Assembly (NCBI RefSeq): GCF_026745355.1
Contig: NC_079205.1
Span: 7,342,056-7,406,055 of the forward strand
Source of the DNA: Beta vulgaris subsp. vulgaris
Lineage: Eukaryota; Streptophyta; Magnoliopsida; Caryophyllales; Amaranthaceae
Length of the DNA stretch: 64,000 bases
Direction: 5' to 3'
Under the pieces are notes generated by a model. The model was given only the letters and a program-made list of their open reading frames with translations. It did no database searches and had not been told where the DNA came from. Shown here piece by piece: positions 11,722-24,065 of this stretch. The position numbers were made by a program, and so were the translations under genes. Position 1 is the first letter of the stretch; each line of letters starts with the position of its first letter.

Positions 11722-14700
11722 ATGACGGTCCTCTTTTGGAATGTTAGGAGGTTGGCGAGGCCCTCCTTCAAGCCAAACTTTCACCTGCTTATGCAACAAC
11801 ACTACCTGTCCATGGTCGTTCTTGTTGAAACTTGGGTTGGTAGGGAAAAATGGATGTTATTGTCGGGGACTTGGGCTTTAACTCGTGACATTTGCTTGAA
11901 CCGGATGGGTTTGTACGCGACATTCTCCTACTTCGAAAATCTCACATCCTGGATTTCCATGTTGTAGGGGAAGATGCTCAAGGAGTCTACGGCGTGGTTG
12001 AGGTACTTTCTTCTAACACATCCTTTGTGCTTACTTCAATTTATGCTAGTACTAAATTTCATATTCGTCAAATCTTGTGGAATGACCTAGAGAACTTTGC
12101 TCAAAATATGGATAAACCTTGGCTAGGTTTAGGCGACTTCAAACGAAGTCATTAATCAAAGTGCAAATATAGGGGGGACCCATATCGAGGCGTAGAGCCG
12201 ATTTGTTTGCTACAACAATGGATAGATGCAACCTAGTTGATCTTGGTGACAATGGCCCGAAGTTCACTTGGACCAACAAAAGAAAGCGCAACCCGATCTT
12301 TGAGAGACTCGATAGAGGATGTGCGAATCCTAAGCGGTTTCAGTTGTATCCTAACGCTAGTCTTTGGCACCTTCCGAGAATTACTTCTGAACATTATCCT
12401 ATCCTTCTAAGATTGGAGAAACCCCCGTTCCCTCAGGGTGAAAAACCGTTCAGGTTTGAGCCAATGTGGCTCCTTGATAGTATGTTTAGGGATGATGTTC
12501 TTAAGGACTGGCCTAGACCCTGTAGCACCATTCAAGATAGTTTAAGCTCATTCAGCTCCTTTGGTAACATATATCGAAAGAAGCGCACCCTTCTGGCCCG
12601 CCTGAAGGGTGCTCAGGCATACCTCCAGGATCACCTTTTGTCCCAATTTCATCAGAATTTGGAGATGGACTTTCATAAGGATTTAATTGACACTTTAGAC
12701 CAAGAGGAGGTGCTTTGGAGAACTAAGAGTAGGTTGGACCGTGTGAGGGAAGGGGACAGAAACACTAGATACTTCCATAGGAGTCTACTGATTAAAAGAA
12801 ATACCTTTAGGATCCATAACCTAAGAAATGACGTTGGCGAGGTAATTAGTGATCAAGAGGGTATCCATAATCTGATCCTATCCTTTTACAAGGGGTTTTA
12901 TACTACGGAAACCGTCTCGTGTGTGCGAAAACCTGTTAGTTCTATGAGTGTGGATTTGAATGTTGGTATGGAGCCTTCTATAGCCGAAATTAGGGCGGCT
13001 CTTTTCCAAATGAAACCTCTGAAAGCCCCTGGGCCGGATGGTTTCCACCCCATCTTCTTCCAGAAATCCTAGGATATTGTGGGAGATGACGTTTGCATGG
13101 AGGTGAAAAAATGGTTCAAGCAAGGGTGGATTCCTGAGGATCTTTGTCAAGCTTTCATTTGCCTCATCCCTAAATAAAAACTTCCCGAGACGATTAAAAA
13201 GTTTAGACTCATTAGTCTGTGCAACACGTTATACAAGCTTGTTGCAAAAATTCTTGTCTCTCGCCTTAAACCTCTGATCCCATCCTGGATCTCGCAAAAT
13301 CAAAATAGCTTCATTAAGGGGAGGGGCCCGAATATCAGCCTAGTTGTAGCGTCTGAGGTATTACACTCCTTGCAAAAAAAAAGAAAGGAAAATGGGGTTG
13401 GTTTACCCTAAAAATCAATCTAGAAAAGGCTTATGACCGCATCGAATGGGGATTCGTGAATGAATGTTTACAAAACCTTCATCTTCATCCCCATGCAGTA
13501 GGCCTCATCGTGGATTGTGTCTCCAAAGCCTCCTCTACGGTCTTAATTAATGGTAGGAAATCAGAGGAGTTTAAGCATTCTAGGGGGTTAAGACAAGGGG
13601 ATCCTGTGTCCCCGTACCTTTTCAATATTTGCCTAGAAACGCTTACCAGTAAGATTAATGAGGCATGTCACAGTAAGCTTTGGACCATGTTCTGGGTCGG
13701 TAGGGGAAAAGTCCAGGTTTCCCATCTGCTTTTTGTTGACGATCTCCTACTTTTTGGAAGAGTGGAGGAGTGAACAACTTTTACGGTTCGGGCAATTTTG
13801 GAAAGTTTCTGTCTAGAGTCAGGAGAGAGAATCAATTAGGCTAAAGCAAGCTCATCTTCTCCCCAAACACCCCTGAGGATTACAAAAAGTTCGAGGAAAG
13901 TAGCAATCTCGGGATGTATCTTGGACTTCCCATCTCGCATAAGAGACCGTCGAGAACCTCTAGTTTATTGTCGAAAAGGTCAAATCTCGACTGGCCATTT
14001 GGAAAACAAAATTTCTCTCCGAAGTAGGGCGGCTTTGCCTAAGCTCCTCAACCCTGTGCACCATTCTTGCATATTACATGCAAGCCACTTATCTCCCAAC
14101 TAATACCCTTAACGACTTGGACGCCATCTATAACAATTTCCTTTGGGGCGAGGAGGGGGGAAATAAAAAGATCCATTTAGTCAGTAAACAAACTGCTTTC
14201 CTTCCTAAGTGTGTGTATGGAGGGGGGGGGGGGGGCTAAGGATACGAAGCCAAAAGCTTATGAGCAAAGCATGCATGGCTAAGTTAGGATGGAAGTTAGC
14301 TCAGGGTTATCCAAATCTGGCTCTAAAGTGTATCACGTCCAAATAATTGTATAATAACCGTGTCATAAAGTTCAAAAATGGTTCCGTCATTTGGAGATAC
14401 TTGATGATTCATGTTGACGCCTCTTATGTTTGTCTATTTCATTAGTAGAATAATTTCTTATTGCTGTGGTGGTATTGTCGCGGTTTTACCCATACGCAGC
14501 AATATATCACGTAAAAAGAAAAGAAAAATATAAAATACCCATATTGATGCGGTTTCAACCAAAAATCGCAGCAATTGGTTTGAAAGAAAATTTTTTGAAA
14601 TTTTTTTTACTATTAGACCAAACATATTGCTGCGGTTTCTGACCAAAACCGCAACAATATATTAAAATAATATAAAAAATTATTATTTCAACCAATTGAT

Positions 14701-16339
14701 GCAGTTCTTATAAAAAACGACAGCAATAGGCTTTTTTAAATAAAAAATGTGCGCGGCCTAATTAGGGTTTTTTTCCTCTCATTTCTGCCTCATCAGTTGG
14801 CCAAAATGTATTTCTCTCTCTTCTCTCTCAACTCTCTCATTTCCAGTTTACATAACTCGGTCTGCCGTCGCCCTTAGCCCTCGCACCAACACCTTCTCTT
14901 CATATCCTCTTTCTCTTCCGTCCTCGTTTCGCCGGCGTTCGTTCGCCCCTTCGTCTCCATAAGTTGTTCGTTCGTTCAAATAATCAGACGTTCGAGTCAT
15001 TCGGTCGCCGTCGCGTTCGTCTCCACCGCTGTCGTTCGCCTTCGTGTTCGTCTCCACCACCGTCGTTCGCCGTCTTCGTCTCCACCACCGTCTCGAGTTC
15101 GTTCGCTGTTCACACCATTTTCCATTTTCCTTCTCTATTGCTGCGTTCGCCTAATTTACCACCATTTTCCATTTTCCTTCTGTATTGTTGCGTTCGTCTA
15201 ATGTACGGTGGAACTCATAAGATAGGGTTTCAAGATCTAATATCATTTTTCCATTTTCCTTTAGTTTTTAATTTCCTTTATTAATTCTATGTATATCTAA
15301 TGTACTTCTGTATTTCTTTTTTTTTCTTTTTCTTTTTTTAAATTTTTTTGCTTATTAGTTCTGTTTTTATTTTTTTATATTTTTGTAGTTAGGGTTTGTA
15401 AAATATTATTTTTATTGAATATATAGCTTTTTGGTTTAGTTACTTTTGTGTTGTTATGGTACTTCAGTGCTGCAACATTGTTCTTGGATGAGAGAATGAT
15501 ATTCTTTCTAATTTAATACCAAAATGCAAAAAAAAAAAAAAAAGAATTGTTACTTGTACCAGGACCTATTGCTGCGGTTTTGGGTAACAACCGCAGCAAT
15601 AGACCAAGATATTGCTGCGGTTTCCAGCCAAAACCGCAGCAGTACGTTGTACTTTTTTTTAATAAGAAATGAACATATTGCTGCGATTTTGCCCAGAAAT
15701 CGCAGCAATATGTTCAGATATTGCTGCGGTTTAAAACCGCAGCAGTATATTAATTACCCATTGCTGCCCCCTTAATTGTTGCGCGGCCAAAACCGCCGCA
15801 ATAGGCCACTTAATGACCGCATCAATAAGCATTTATTCTACTAGTGTTTGAAACAGCGGGAACTGGAGGGGTGGTTCTTCATGGAAATGGTACATGGGTT
15901 GGGGGGGGGGAGGGGTTTCGAGAAGAGAATTTACGCACAGAATTCCCTGGCAGTAGAACTACTGGCAATTCTCGAAGCCCTCTACTTTGCGGAGGCCCAA
16001 AATCTCCACAATGCTATTTTTTATCAGGATTGCCAAAATGCAATTGACATTCTTTTTTTGATAAGTAAGTGAGCAGTTCAAACAATTGACATTCTCATTT
16101 CAAGTACTTGTGATTTGTATGCAAATGTGATACATTCGTGCAATCTGTGACTCAACAGACGACCGGAGTTTCAAATTAAGTACTATAGCAGGGAGCATAA
16201 CCAAGTGGCGGATTGCATGGCCAAGACATGTAGGGTCATAGGTGTTGACTGTATTGTAACTAGGATTTTTCCTCAAACACCTAGTTATTATAAGGAACAA
16301 TCACTCTCGGATTGTAATATGTTGAACTCAAACGTTTAA
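11722..16339 (+). pseudogene. LINE ORF2 (endonuclease-RT-RNase H), interrupted
   Basis: Starts at ATG 11722 (MTVLFWNVRRLARPSFKPNF), the usual WNVRG opening of APE-type endonuclease. Endonuclease motifs continue near 12020 (TSIYASTKFHIR) and 12115 (KPWLGLGDF). RT: FTWTNKRKRNPIFERLDR near 12265, LKAPGPDGFHPIFFQ near 13020, LISLCN-type block near 13210, KINLEKAYDRIEW near 13410, RGLRQGDPVSPYLFN near 13590 and FVDDLLLFG near 13735. RNase H begins near 14412 (HVDASY), is cut by the CACTA element and resumes at 15847, ending with REHNQVADCMAKTC near 16200 and a stop at 16337-16339. Stops at 12152, 13070 and 13771 and several frameshifts inactivate it. Confidence 0.88.
14440..15846. mobile_element. 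Non-autonomous CACTA-type transposon inserted in the LINE
   Basis: The right end, read inward, is CACTAGTAGAATAAATGC; the left end is CATTAGTAGAATAATTTC, one substitution from CACTA. Both sides are flanked by TTT (14437-14439 and 15847-15849), the 3-bp duplication expected of CACTA elements. Subterminal regions carry repeated copies in both orientations of TTGCTGCGGTTTT, especially 15565-15800, forming a run of inverted pairs. No transposase is present; the interior (about 14750-15500) is a pyrimidine-rich region followed by T-rich sequence. Excision in silico restores continuity of the LINE RNase H domain. Confidence 0.88.
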
Positions 16340-16369
16340 TGAATGAAAGTCTTTGTTTAAAAAAAAAAA

Positions 16370-17065
16370 GAAATTATGAGAGTAAAATTTGAAGTTGTTA
16401 GTCTATGGACTTCAATTATCACACAGAGTTCTAAGACGATCTTTTGGATTGGTCTTTTTCCAAAATTGGATCTTGGAGCCATATCTTAAAGATAAAAGGA
16501 TAAGAAAAAGAACATTTGAGCGACATATACAACAGAATCTTGAATGAAGATTCACACATAATTGTTATTAAAAGGGGTAGGATTTGTTGAAAATCAAAAT
16601 TATGCAGCACATTGAGAACATTATCAATTAGTATACTTTAGCAGAAAAAAGAGGTGCATTTTACTTCCTCTCTTTGATTCAATTGCAAATGTAGGGGGAG
16701 GCACAATAGTTTAGATAGGAGAGATAGAGAGACAAAAAGATAACTAGTGTGATGAATAAAGAGATTGATAAAAACGATATACAAAAGGAAAAATCGACAT
16801 GAATAATCCTAATATTTACCAACCTTCTCAATATAACCTAACTTTTTATTATTTCTGAATAATCCCAACTTTATGGGTACGTTCTCAATATATCCGAACT
16901 ATTAATCTACATTATTTTATAGACCTAAAAAGGATTCGTGTAGGCAAGAAAAAAGATAGTTTGCCTAACTTTGAGAAGGTTTTCTTAAAAGTTGGGATCA
17001 CTTTGAGAAGGCTAGTGATGTTATGGTTTTATATAGAGTTTTTCCCCCTAATTATAAACTAAAGT
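16370..17065. other. Non-coding stretch with a possible old inverted-repeat element
   Basis: No gene seen. Between about 16795 and 17030 the two ends are loosely complementary (CCAACCTTCTCAATATAACC against the reverse of AAGTTGGGATCACTTTGAGAAGG), which could be a decayed MITE, but no duplication is identifiable. Confidence 0.3.
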
Positions 17066-18456
17066 GTTCGCCAATGGTGCTCTTAGGAGCCATTTTACGC
17101 TAACTTTCTCCATCTAGTTGGCTTTTTTTCAGTTTTGTGATGATTTGTAGGTTTTAGGAAACTATTTTCTATTCTCTGTTACTCTATTACTGCAACAGTG
17201 GACTTGAGAGGTTTGAAGGCACATATGCTGAGTTTCGAGGTCCTAAGGATACTTTTTGAGGCTTTGGACAAAGGAAGATTTGAAGACTTGGTGTTTGAAG
17301 CCAAGAAACGAAGAAAATTAGCCTCGCATGATCCCATTGGGTGCCTTGAGCCCGATCGAGTGGCCACCTTTTACAGAATCCGTTTTTGTTGCAGGCCCGA
17401 TCGGGTACCCTTGACCCTGTCGTATATCACTGATGTGGCCATCGGGCAATAGTCAGCTCAATCCCATGGGGTTGTGGTTTTCCAGCTGAATGTTGAAATC
17501 TACGATAAACTTGAGTCGCCCGATCTCATCGGGCGGGTTTGGCCTGACCCGCCGACATCTCAAGTTTCTTATTTTTATATTTTACGGACTAGTTTTGTAT
17601 AAATTTTCCTATCTATTTTAGGGTTAGTATAAATAGAAAAGGTAAAATATTGCTGAGACACCTTTAATTTTCCGAAATTTCTCCTTAGTTTAAAGAACAT
17701 TGTTATTTACTTTTCTCTGGGAATCAAGATTTGGCATTTTGGATTATGTGCAAGTTCTAGATAAAATTCTTCTTTTTATACTTCAATCGGGTAATTCCTT
17801 TTTATTGCTTTCTTTACTCTTAGATTAATCCCCATCGTTATTTGCATTGCTTTCAAGTATGAATCTATATCTTTAATTTATTGTTGCATTCATAACTATG
17901 AGTCAGTAGCCCTTTTTCTAGGATTGTAGGGATCTATATATGCAATGAGAAATTGATAGATTAGTTTAATTAATTTTGTATTTCAATTGTTTCCTATGAT
18001 TGAACCGTTTATGCTTTATAAATTAGGCTTGATTTTTATTTCTTCTACCGCAATATGATACCGTACATGCTTTTAATCATTAGGTAAAGTGATCCTTGAC
18101 CATGTGAGAGCGGCTAGGTGATCTTTGAGGGAGGTAATGTTCGAGAGAAATTGCATGTGCCCTAGATAAATTGACTTATTAGGTAGTTGTTATTCGTCCC
18201 TGATTTTTCAAGTTGTACGTGTAATGATCCATGATCCTAGTTCTGTATTAATTGATTTATTCCCTAATAATTAATTATTTAATTATGTTGGTAGTTTAAG
18301 TTAATTCTTAAAAATCCAGTCTTTTAATAACTAGTAGTAGAATAGTCCAATTTAACTAGTAACGCCATCCCCCTTCAAGTTCGACCTTGCTTGCCTTACT
18401 ATATTAAGACTTGTATGTTTATTTTTGATAGTACGCGACTGACCTGTCAGTTGGTG
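17066..18456 (+). repeat. Probable solo LTR of a Ty3/gypsy (Athila/Tat-like) element
   Basis: About 1.4 kb with no ORF but LTR-like organisation: begins near TGTTCGCC, contains several GC-rich GCCCGATCGGGT and TCATCGGGCGGG blocks (17380-17540), a TATAAATA box near 17630, a long T-rich leader, and ends with a TTCGACCTTGCTTGCC...GACCTGTCA segment near 18380-18456 as in gypsy LTR ends. The layout parallels the Athila LTR at 21637-23126. No matching 5-bp duplication was found, so ends are approximate. Confidence 0.5.
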
Positions 18457-18553
18457 AAAGATTATTCATGTCAATTTTTCCTATACAAAAAAGTAGTCTT
18501 GTAAGTAATTGAAAATACACAAAGGAGTAAGTATTGCAATTAAATCTCTATTA

Positions 18554-18811
18554 TTTCCTTTGTTTAGAAATTAAATAGTTGCACCATTTTCATTGTGTTT
18601 ACTATCCACGTCTAACACTGATTGTCTTTGGTGATTAATATTGTAGGAAAAACATAGTCATATAAGATCTTGTTATATTTGTCTCAATATGTACTTTTTT
18701 AATACCAACTTCCTACATATTCTACTTATTGATAATCAAATATATTAATTTTGAAACTATACATCGACAAGCGTAACATGAAATGGTGCAATCATTTCTA
18801 AACGGATGAAG
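18554..18811. mobile_element. Stowaway-like MITE
   Basis: 258 bp flanked by TA (18552-18553 and 18812-18813). Its inverted repeats are long: TTTCCTTTGTTTAGAAATTA on the left and CTTCATCCGTTTAGAAATGA from the right, each followed by TTGCACCATTT. Same family as the MITE at 4509-4772. Confidence 0.85.
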
Positions 18812-19437
18812 TATATATATGGAAACACATGAAGGCAAAAAAAGGGGGGGGGGGATAACTGACTGATTCATACATTTAAATAAAAAAGGGGAAAAAAAAG
18901 TTTCATATTTAAACTGACAATAGTTTCTTGAAAAAAAAAAATTAAAAGACAATTCTTCTAATTTTCAATATATTTTTGCATAACTTGCGTACATATAAGG
19001 CTAGTAAGAACTAATCTGATGAAATATCTCTTAAGATCAAATCTGCCCTAATATATAGGGTTCATTTGGAGTTTAAATAACTATAGATTAGAATCAAATT
19101 ACATGGATTCATCATTCATTTTAAGGTCTAAAGTTTAGTTGGTTTGTATATCACGGGACATAATTAAAACTTAAAACTTCTCATTTTGGGGGCTTAATTT
19201 TTAAAATTATCATTTTTCAAGACTCAAATAATTTTTACATATTTATTGGCCCAAAGTAAATTTTGATATTATGACAAATTTGAAAGACAAATTTGACATA
19301 ATATGATTGACTTGACAATTTAAAAATATATTGCCTACCTAAGTCATTCATTTTTTCTAAGTTTTAGCAATTTACGTAGCTAGATATATTATACTTCTAA
19401 ATTTTAAGAAATCCAAAAATATTTATGCAATATAATA

Positions 19438-19682
19438 CTCCCTCTAGTTTTTTCTCTCTCTCTCTTGTAATCTTGACACCATTCATACTTAGCGAGAATC
19501 TTGCAATATAATACTCCCTCTAGTTTTTTCTCCCTCTAGTCTTGTTTGATTCGTCTTAATTAGTTCTTTATTAATATTTAATTATAAAATTTTTTACTAA
19601 TATATAATGAAATATATTTAAGTTGAAAGAATTACACTGAAGACGTGCACTGAAAAGTGAGAATGATAAAAAACAGAGGGAG
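19438..19682. mobile_element. Stowaway MITE with an internal partial duplication
   Basis: Flanked by TA (19436-19437 and 19683-19684), TIRs CTCCCTCTAGTTTTTTCTC and CTCCCTCTGTTTTTTATCA. The first part is repeated: GCAATATAATACTCCCTCTA occurs at 19428 and again near 19503, so the left end is present twice. The rest (TCTTGTTTGATTCGTCTTAA, ACTAATATATAATGAAA) matches the MITE at 56895-57155. Confidence 0.82.
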
Positions 19683-19689
19683 TACTAGA

Positions 19690-20320
19690 AATGTTATTCA
19701 ATTTTTTTTAATGCGTCATACACAATAATTAAAAATAAGTTCAAACAAGGATCAATCAAATCTAATACGTTTTGTTAAGATAAATTTAGATTTTTTCAAG
19801 TGCAAAGTACACACCCTTCCATAGCTATCAGCCTATCAGAAACCCTTTTCTTATCAGTTTACCATGCATCAATAGCAAGCTGATTGAATTATTTAGGACG
19901 TCCCTTCTATTCCAAGCCCTCTTCTGCTAAACCATAGAATTTGAAATGGACTAAGATCCACTTAAAACCAGTCTTCACAATGTACACATACCGAACATGA
20001 TGAGCCCAAATATCATAGTGAAGTCCCAAAGCCATCTTGGATCTCACGGAGTATATATCCTTCATGTCCAATCATTCTACTTTTCATTTACGATTGATCC
20101 GCCAACTTGACCCATAAAGAGTTCACTTTATATACTTAGTGTTTTTTACACACATATATTCTATTTTACAAAGTTGCATATTATTTTAAAATTTTAGCCC
20201 TCTCTTCTAGCACATATCCTTTTTTTACTATTATTATCACTATATTTCCTCTCCTAAATTATAGTGCATACTTCAATTGCAAGTAAAAGAAAAAATGAAA
20301 GAAATATATTGTGGTCATAC
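19690..20320. other. No gene; possible decayed LINE trace on the minus strand
   Basis: On the minus strand 20050-19800 there is a readable stretch (HYDIWAHHVRYVYIVKTG and, nearer 19830, a piece resembling the zf-RVT of LINEs ending EGCVLC). It is too short and too broken to assign. Nothing else is seen. Confidence 0.25.
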
Positions 20321-20323
20321 TTA

Positions 20324-20555
20324 CTCTGCTCCAAACAAAATGCAACATTTGCACTTTTAGAGTCGAACATTACGAATTTTGACCACCAATTTCCACCACT
20401 ACAAAAATAATATCATTGTCATATTATGTATAGTTTTAAACTAATAATATTTTAATCATTTTATTAATACATAATTAAAGATATTTATGGTCAAAAATTT
20501 ATTTATCGGAGACCGTAAAATTTCAAGTGTTACATTTTTTATGGATGAACATAAG
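20324..20555. mobile_element. Probable MITE with TA duplication
   Basis: 232 bp between TA dinucleotides, with imperfect inverted ends (CTCTGCTCCAAACAAAATGCAA against CTTATGTTCATCCATAAAAA, then ATGTAAC). The internal ATTAATACATAATTAAAGATAT resembles other Stowaway members. The TIRs are weaker than in neighbouring MITEs. Confidence 0.55.
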
Positions 20556-20639
20556 TACTTGTGTTACCATATAAATCATTGTGTTATTTTTTTTGTAATG
20601 TAATTATGTAAGCTTTATTGGTTTATTGATAAAACAAAG

Positions 20640-21119
20640 ATTTCCCAACAAGCCAAGCAGACCATCTCACATACAAACACAGAAACACCAGAAAAACACA
20701 AACTGTATAGAGTTTACGTAAAAACCTTCTAGGTTAGTTGAACTCCACAAAACCCTACGCCCATTAGATATTATACATTACTTACAATTCCACTTAAACA
20801 TCTAATTTCGTCCTAATTCCACCTACTACACACCTTGAAATCTCAAACAATTAGAGGGGTCCCAGTACCATCGCATTTACCTTTCTAAAAATATATGAGA
20901 ATTAGACTAAAAGAAGAAAGATAGTACCCTAAAAAAATTATATTGTAATAAAACATAATTCACCAATTAAGTTTCTCCTTACAAATGATGAATTCTTAGA
21001 AGAATGAGAATCATAGTGGGCTAGTCTCTCTAACAAATGTATGAAGGATGATGCCAATCAAATACAAAAAGAATAGGAAAGAATCCTACTTATACTAATT
21101 ACATCAAAAATATCCAAAT
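20640..21119 (-). repeat. Probable LTR of the minus-strand copia fragment
   Basis: On the minus strand a sequence beginning near 21119 (TTGGATATTTTTGATGTAAT) follows the end of the copia polyprotein and a short purine-rich tract (AATTTGAGGAGGGT). The same LTR start, as TGTTAGGATATTCTTGATGT, is found at 31805-31890. The 3' end of this LTR is not certain; I place it loosely near 20640. Confidence 0.45.
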
Positions 21120-21149
21120 GTCGTGACCCTCCTCAAATTGGAGCATGAT

Positions 21150-21636
21150 GATTAAAAATACCCAACTTGATAATAAGAAATTCAAACTGCATTTTTAGCA
21201 AGTGCCTTGGAAAAATATCCGCAATCTGAGTAGTAGTGGGTACATAGAAAGGAGCAATCAAAGCGTATTTAACGGTATCCGAACAAAGTGGTAATCAACC
21301 TCAATATGTTTTGTTCACTCATGAAAGATGAGAGTTTGGCGAAATGAAGAGCAGAGCGACTATCACAAAAAAGACAAATAGCCTAGAGATGATGAACACC
21401 CAAACTTAACAGCATGCCCTTTAATTATTTGAGTTCACAAGTGATAGCAGCCATAGACTAGTATTTAGCTTTGGTAGAAGATTTAGAAATGATATGTATT
21501 TTCTTTGTTTTCCAAGAGATAGGGGAATGACCAAAAAACACTAACCATCCAGTGATAGAACGCCGAGTAATGGAACATCCAATCCAATCAGAGTCACACA
21601 ACACTGTAAAGTAGAATCACTATTAGCATGTAACAT
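21150..21636 (-). pseudogene. Copia RNase H fragment, truncated by the Athila LTR
   Basis: On the minus strand the RNase H of a Ty1/copia element is clear: CDSDWIGCSITRRSITGW near 21590, FFGHSPISWKTKK near 21520, SKSSTKAKY near 21480, SMAAITCELK, LKGMLLSLGVHH and LFCDSRSALHFAKLSSF down to 21330. In-frame stops occur at several tryptophan or similar positions. The domain stops exactly where the Athila LTR begins at 21637, so the Athila element inserted into this copia element; the other copia half is not found on the far side. Confidence 0.85.
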
Positions 21637-23126
21637 TGTTAGGATTTTGTTTTAATACCGCAAGTGTACGGTATCATAGTACATACGGGTTGAACTCAGG
21701 GAGGTGCAAGATTAACCACTACTTGATTTTAGATAACAAAATAGTTACACAATCCACAAATGAGGAATAATCTATAATCTAAAGGCTAAACTAATGACAA
21801 AATATGGCAAACTATATGAATATGATAATTAAAGCATTAAGATTAAGCATCACCACTAATTAATATGAATTGATCAAACCATAACTCGCTTCCCAATTAT
21901 ATAAATAACTTAGGTGAGAATGACATTTCCTTATGACCTAGCATAAAGCACAACTACGAACTGAAACTATATTCCAAAATCATTCATCAATACTTAGAGC
22001 TCATTTTATGATAGCAAAAGGCCTAACCGACATGTATGTCTCCTATTTTCATGGCTTACGGACACAATTAGAAGCATTAAAAGCCAATGTCAATTAAAAT
22101 CCAATTCCAATTATCGCCTATTTTCATGGGAGAATTTCAATCAATGACAAGACGGTCCAGATTAAGACTCAACATTCATTGATGAACTCAATTGATAAAA
22201 TAACAATATAGCAAACAAACATATAATCCTAATCTCTACTCTAATTTTCGGTTCTAATACAAATTATGGCTAAAATAAGATGAAAAATTGACTACAATAA
22301 CAACCTTGTCAAACCCTAAGCATATAATTCAATAACATGGGAATTAGAGCAATAATTTACATGATCAATTCATATTAGGGCTCAACTTAATCCTAGATAG
22401 AAATGATTAAGCATAATTGAAGACATGATTAAGAAGATCATGGCAATACGAACAATAAGCATAATTGAAGACATGATTAAGAAGATCAAAGAGAGAGGAA
22501 AAAGTAAAACTTATTAATAGTTCTTGAATCGTAGTATAATCCCAAAATACTTGATCAAATTAATCTTCAAACAACAAGTTTTTGCATAGAAAACTGAAAC
22601 TATGGCTTGAACTATGATAATAACGTGCATCCCCTGAATAGAAAATAACATCCCCTATTTATATTTTCCGTAAACTCACTAAAAATAAAAACAAGAAAAT
22701 ATCACAAAGGAAAACTGTTTCCCGTGTCCACCGTGAACCGAACTCATCACTATGAGTCGTGCCATGCGCCCCGAGTCGCGCTATAGACTGCTAGTTGTGG
22801 TAAGCTCTCGGCATTCCACCACGAGCTGCTGCCAACACCGCGACTCATGGTAGAACTAATGCTTCTTTTCCTTCCTTGGACTCTTCAAGTACAGCTTCCA
22901 ACCCAATTGGACCTTGTAGGAAGCCCAAATACTTCCCTCTTGGACCTAACATCATATATATGGTACTATTAAGCCTCCAAATGATCCACAAATGTATGCG
23001 TCTCTCATAATTTGATATTTCTCCTCAAATCCTATCAGTTATGTACAAATTCGCCAAAATCAATCTAAAACATAACATAATCTTCCTCAAAATGCGCCAA
23101 AATAAGAGTAAAATGCGGAGTTAACA
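21637..23126 (-). repeat. 3' LTR of the Athila-like element
   Basis: In sense orientation it starts TGTTAACTCCGCATTTTACT at 23126 and ends AAAACAAAATCCTAACA at 21637, with the gypsy-style end GATACCGTACACTTGCGGTA just before. Length 1490 bp. A GC-rich block near 22730-22850 contains short complementary words (CGAGTCGCG, CGCGACTC). A TATA-like sequence lies near 22660 (ATAAATAGGGG in sense). No ORF. Confidence 0.88.
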
Positions 23127-23142
23127 AATTCCCCCATGCTTA
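23127..23142 (-). other. Polypurine tract of the Athila-like element
   Basis: In sense orientation AGCATGGGGGAATT lies immediately upstream of the LTR start, the expected position and composition for the plus-strand primer. Confidence 0.78.
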
Positions 23143-24065
23143 GACCTAATTGCTCGTCTTCGAGTAAGTAAGAGGCAATGAAAAACAAGATAACCTCACA
23201 AGGCCTAAAAAATGCAATTAAATAACAAATAACAATCCACATCCAACATCATCTAATATCCACTCTAGCGTCGTTCTTATACTCCATAGTAGCAACTAAC
23301 CTACACCAAACTTCGCTACCCCGAAGCATACTTCCCCCATGCTCAACCAAAAATAGAGTCATGTGTGATCATGTTCTGAAAGATCTCAAAGAACATGCAC
23401 ACACCTACTATGCATACCAACCATCAAGCTAAAATCACAAATATATATCAAATCAATCACAAGGGGTCAAGTTGACACTCTCATGCTTGAACCCATGCAT
23501 CAATCATCCCTACAATCGAATCTACAACATCGTCAAGTGAGACCTACATATCATACAACAACGATTGAGCCTAGTCCTACCCAAACTCCTATACTCCTCC
23601 ATCCTTATGTCAACCATGCCGACAAATCAATTGAGTAAATTTTCTCTCTTTTATTTTATCTATCATTTTGTCTAGGAGCCATTTCGAGTTTTCATTCTAG
23701 CCACTCAACTTTTTTTTTTCTTTTTCTCACTTTCTCACACGCTCAAATTAGCCACTTTTTTGCATAGGTTGCCCTTACGGGTTTTCAACTTAGTCGTGCC
23801 CCCAATTTTACCTAAGCCTCCCTTTCGGGTTTTCAGCTTAGCGGGTCGTCATTTTTTTCTTTTTTTTATAGATTGGAAAGAGTATATAAACAAGCACGTA
23901 TACAGGTAGATGAGACATCCCCTCCCTCATGCTTGAACAAATCATTGTCCTTAATGTAGAAAATTGACAAAATTAAAGAAGGAAAGGGGAAGGACTCACC
24001 AACTAGAAGTCAGAAGGCCCGCCCGGATCACGACGTGATCTCCTAGAGACACGCTCCTCCAAACG
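23143..24065 (-). other. Athila 3' untranslated region
   Basis: No ORF. Contains two related blocks, each ending in a CCCGNAAGGG hairpin-like word with GAAAACCCG upstream (near 23780 and 23830), and T-rich stretches. Long non-coding 3' regions are normal in Athila elements. Confidence 0.55.

Larger units (their letters stand above)
9410..16366 (+). mobile_element. Near full-length L1-type LINE split by a CACTA element
   Basis: A plus-strand plant LINE with a 5' leader (from about 9410), ORF1 with a DUF4283-like domain, ORF2 with endonuclease, RT, zf-RVT region and RNase H, and a poly(A) tail at about 16359-16369. A candidate target-site duplication AAAGAAATT is found at 9401-9409 and 16367-16375, although the second overlaps the A-tail and is therefore uncertain. 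A 1407-bp CACTA-type element (14440-15846) interrupts the RNase H domain; without it the LINE is about 5.5 kb. Both ORFs are broken. Confidence 0.88.

Noticed and set aside
14848..15284. ORFs on both strands in the CACTA interior (R/E/D-rich minus-strand frame, S/F-rich plus-strand frame)
   Set aside because: Composition follows the pyrimidine-rich repeated words (CGTTCGTC), not protein constraint; no homology recognised.
17198..17452. 84-codon plus-strand ORF
   Set aside because: It lies inside an LTR-like block with GC-rich inverted words; no homology and no neighbours.
19800..20050. Possible gene fragment on the minus strand
   Set aside because: Resembles LINE zf-RVT only over about 25 residues and is otherwise unassignable; recorded only as a trace.
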